The notes under the pieces were generated by a model. The model ran no database searches. It saw only the letters and a list, made by a program, of their open reading frames with translations, and had not been told where the DNA came from. DNA of 15,573 nucleotides from Elusimicrobiota bacterium (GTDB taxonomy: Bacteria > Elusimicrobiota > Elusimicrobia > Elusimicrobiales > Elusimicrobiaceae), in the NCBI GenBank assembly GCA_031259485.1, contig JAIRLH010000057.1:1-15573 (forward strand), read 5' to 3'. The position numbers were made by a program, and so were the translations under genes. The stretch's first letter is position 1, and every line of letters starts with the position of its first letter. Below, one piece after another: positions 13,691 through 15,573 of the stretch.

Positions 13691-14270
13691 TTAAAGCAGT
13701 TTTCCGCCCAGCTCGGGCCTCTTCATAATATCTATCCGCCGCGGGCTACAAAAGCGGTTTGCAATGCGCGTGAATACGCCCGCCGGAACTATAAATAACA
13801 CTGCCAGCAGCACTGCGGGGGGAGCGCGCGTCCCCCAGTGCGTGGATTATAAAAATATTCAGCGCAAAAGCCATTGAGCGGATTTTTATATCCGTGCGCG
13901 CCACTAGTGCCGCCTGCAAAGGTCCCGTCTGTAAAAAGATAAAAAATATCGCGCACCACAACGCGGACATTGCAACAGTGAAATTGCCCAGCATTAGCGC
14001 GGTAATACCGCAAGGCGGCGCACAGGCGAAGCTGAAAAGCTAAGTTGTAAAATAGGCTTTATTATTTTTGCGAAGCGGCCTGTCCTCCATAAATCCTGTC
14101 ATCATCGCGGCCAGCATGTAGACGAACATAAAGGCAGAGCCTAATACGCCAAAATGCGTGTCGCTTAATTTTAAATCCGCCTGCAAGAGAGGGAAGACGG
14201 CAAATAAAATCTGCCTGTCTATCTAATTGAACGGGTTTATGGAGAAAAGGATTAAGAATATGCCGCGTGC
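13691..14270 (-). pseudogene. Decayed Spinster-like MFS transporter
   Basis: The minus strand carries recognisable pieces of a major facilitator transporter. The first reads ILFSINPFN-stop-IDRQILFAVFPL, with TAG (14225-14223) where the family has the tyrosine of NYIDRQ. It is followed by QADLKLSDTHFGVLGSAFMF and a GFMEDR loop. After a second TAG at 14042-14040 come FLQTGPLQAALVARTD, IKIRSMAFALNIFIIHALGD and ARSP, the TM10-11 region. The last membrane segment (AVLLAVLFIVPAGVF) is in another frame because of one extra C in the run at 13817-13822. The remnant is about 193 codons against some 430 in intact relatives. The start codon and roughly TM3-TM8 are missing. It cannot be functional. It follows trmL directly on the same strand. 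Confidence 0.85.
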
Positions 14271-14272
14271 GC

Positions 14273-14725
14273 TTATTTGAATCCAGTCTGGCGCAGGGCC
14301 TCGTAAAGGCATATCGCGGCAGAGGACGAAAGGTTGAGCGAACGCGCGTCCCCGCACATCGGTATCCTGTATAAGCTGTCTTTATAATCGGCATATATTT
14401 GTTTGGGAAATCCGCACGATTCGCTGCCGAAAATCAAGTAATCGTCCTTTTCAAATTTTATGTCCCAAAGGTTTTTTCTGCCTTTTGTGGAAAAGAAAAA
14501 CACCCGCGCGTTTTGCGGCAGTGCGGCGGTAAATGATGCAAAAGTATCGTGCACCGCGTATTTGAGTTTGGGCCAGTAGTCCAGCCCGCTGCGGCGGATT
14601 TCCCTATCATTAATTTTAAACCCGAGCCTGCCGACAAGGTGCAGCATTGTACCGGTAGCCACGCAGGTGCGCCCGATATTGCCAGTGTTAAACGGGATTT
14701 CCGGATTAATTAAAGCTATGTTCAT
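14273..14725 (-). CDS. trmL: tRNA (cytidine(34)-2'-O)-methyltransferase TrmL
   Basis: 150-residue SPOUT (trefoil-knot) methyltransferase that 2'-O-methylates the wobble base of tRNA-Leu species. MNIALINPEIPFNTGNIGRT at the N-terminus, RRSGLDYW (44-51), LIFGSESCGFP (96-106) and the SAM-binding knot IPM...RSLNLSSSAAICLYEALRQ at the end are all standard. Length is normal for the minimal TrmL. No Shine-Dalgarno is evident. An extended -10 ends ten bases before the ATG, suggesting a very short leader. Its stop is followed immediately by the transporter remnant. Confidence 0.93.
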   Translation of the reverse strand: MNIALINPEIPFNTGNIGRTCVATGTMLHLVGRLGFKINDREIRRSGLDYWPKLKYAVHDTFASFTAALPQNARVFFFSTKGRKNLWDIKFEKDDYLIFGSESCGFPKQIYADYKDSLYRIPMCGDARSLNLSSSAAICLYEALRQTGFK

Positions 14726-15109
14726 AATATTTCAAATTTTATCATTTTATATTAAGACACAAAAACTCCCTCAGATTATGTCGCAAATTTTACTGCGGGG
14801 ATATTCCTTTAACTTAAGGATTCTGTCTCTTAAATAATATCTCCCATCGCACTTAACATCAAAAATATCTTCTAAGATGTCATTGCCAATATTTTAGTTA
14901 GTGTTCATTCAGAATAAAAGTGAAACCCCCACGCCTTAAAAGGCGTGAGGTTTTCTGACATAGGGTATAAATATGGCTATATTAGAGATGATAGATTATC
15001 TTATGGTATAAAAATTCTATCCTTTAATTTACTGTATATACTGGGTTAACGCTGAATATTTTTCTCCATTAAACCAATTTTTTAAACATTTGCTATTATT
15101 AGAGTTTGT
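14726..15109. other. AT-rich intergenic region with a strong hairpin
   Basis: 384 bp without a convincing gene, between trmL and the second pilin-like gene. It holds a stem CACGCCT/AGGCGTG (14930-14936 with 14941-14947, loop TAAA), which can be extended by GAAACC/GGTTTTC with small bulges to 14922-14955. It could be a terminator or the end of a lost IS200/IS605-like element. On the minus strand an open frame of 40 codons (14893-14771) without a start codon looks protein-like, but I recognise no family. Nothing else stands out. Confidence 0.6.
14736..14744 (-). promoter_or_regulatory. Possible extended -10 of trmL
   Basis: On the minus strand, TGATAAAAT (14744-14736) ends ten bases before the ATG. 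A transcript would start only about three or four bases before the start codon. The region is AT-rich and no good -35 is present, so the call is tentative. Confidence 0.35.
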
Positions 15110-15573
15110 TTATGGGAATAAATAATGAGTATAGCCGTAGGAAAATTCTGCCAACTTTATCGTTGCACCGAATGATATACAAGTGCCTTTGTTATCGGTT
15201 GTTTTTTCAGCGCATATTATGTCTATGCCTGCTCTGTATCTTGGATCTTTATGATCCGCCGTGACAGCAACAAGGTGATATCTATTTCCTCCTTTTCTAT
15301 TTGCATGAATTAGCGGATAACCACCACTTATCACATAATCAAAATAATTACTTGAATTAGCAATATCAATTTTTACGTCAAGATCCGCTAATTGTTCTAT
15401 TGTTGTTGCCGTTGTGCCGTAAATGAGTTTGTATCTCTCCCAAGCTTCTCTTAGAGCTTTAAGATTAATAAGAGCTTCTGCTGTTCTGGCTCTCTCAACA
15501 GCTTTTTGATATTGCGGTAAAGCAACAGCGGCAAGAATGCCGATTATGAGGACAACAACAATAAGCTCAATTA
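15110..15573 (-). CDS. Type IV pilin-like protein, 5' end outside the window
   Basis: The frame is open from the window edge to the stop at 15110-15112, about 153 residues. It enters at IELIVVVLIIGILAAVALPQ, the hydrophobic N-terminal helix of a prepilin; only the leader peptide and the first mature residues are cut off. Then come QKAVERARTAEALI and a globular domain ending in ICAEKTTDNKGTCISFGA with two cysteines. It is a paralogue, not a copy, of the pilin at 8601-9110; the helix is alike, the rest diverges. Codons are more AT-rich. No pilus machinery is nearby. An internal ATG at 15334 is not the start. Confidence 0.9.
   Translation of the reverse strand, partial: IELIVVVLIIGILAAVALPQYQKAVERARTAEALINLKALREAWERYKLIYGTTATTIEQLADLDVKIDIANSSNYFDYVISGGYPLIHANRKGGNRYHLVAVTADHKDPRYRAGIDIICAEKTTDNKGTCISFGATIKLAEFSYGYTHYLFP

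Noticed and set aside
14726..15109. Intact insertion sequence or TnpB system
   Set aside because: Only a hairpin reminiscent of IS200/IS605 ends is present; no transposase or TnpB frame is found.

Overview
The window (15.6 kb) looks like the chromosome of an anaerobic, probably gut- or sediment-dwelling bacterium. My best guess is the phylum Elusimicrobiota. That rests on scattered stand-alone type IV pilin-like genes (two here, neither next to pilus machinery), a ferredoxin-linked 2-oxoacid oxidoreductase operon and glycine cleavage genes of the two-subunit type. The assignment is inference; no rRNA or marker tree is available here.

Positions 1-8593 hold a dense plus-strand block. After a strong terminator of an upstream gene (96-134) and a promoter come gcvPA and gcvPB (glycine decarboxylase). 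A 154-bp gap with a palindrome follows. Then come five tightly packed or overlapping genes: a lipoyl/octanoyl transferase-ligase, a membrane M50B-like metallopeptidase, an AsmA-like envelope protein, a divergent PyrE-type phosphoribosyltransferase, and an RlmI-type rRNA methyltransferase. The lipoylation gene fits functionally with gcvP, because GcvH carries the lipoyl arm.

Positions 8601-11980 are on the minus strand. A four-gene 2-oxoacid:ferredoxin oxidoreductase operon (ferredoxin, alpha, TPP-binding beta, gamma) has its own promoter and terminator and strong Shine-Dalgarno sites at its junctions. It would oxidise branched-chain or other 2-oxoacids to acyl-CoA and reduced ferredoxin. Downstream of its terminator a type IV pilin-like gene starts from its own promoter.

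From 11981 on, a free methionine-(R)-sulfoxide reductase (plus strand) diverges from the oxidoreductase operon and converges on a tRNA-Phe(GAA) gene, with a bidirectional terminator between them. Then on the minus strand come a secreted Sel1-repeat protein, the wreck of a Spinster-like MFS transporter, and trmL. A largely non-coding stretch (14726-15109) and the 3' part of a second pilin-like gene close the window. This last third is more AT-rich and carries repeats and a pseudogene, so it looks like the most fluid part.

I do not see a defence island, CRISPR array, phage or intact insertion sequence. The most rewarding items are the decayed transporter (deletion apparently joining equivalent loops of its two halves), several genes that look leaderless, a LipM-like cysteine in the lipoylation enzyme, a divergent PyrE active site, and the overlapping M50B-AsmA gene pair.
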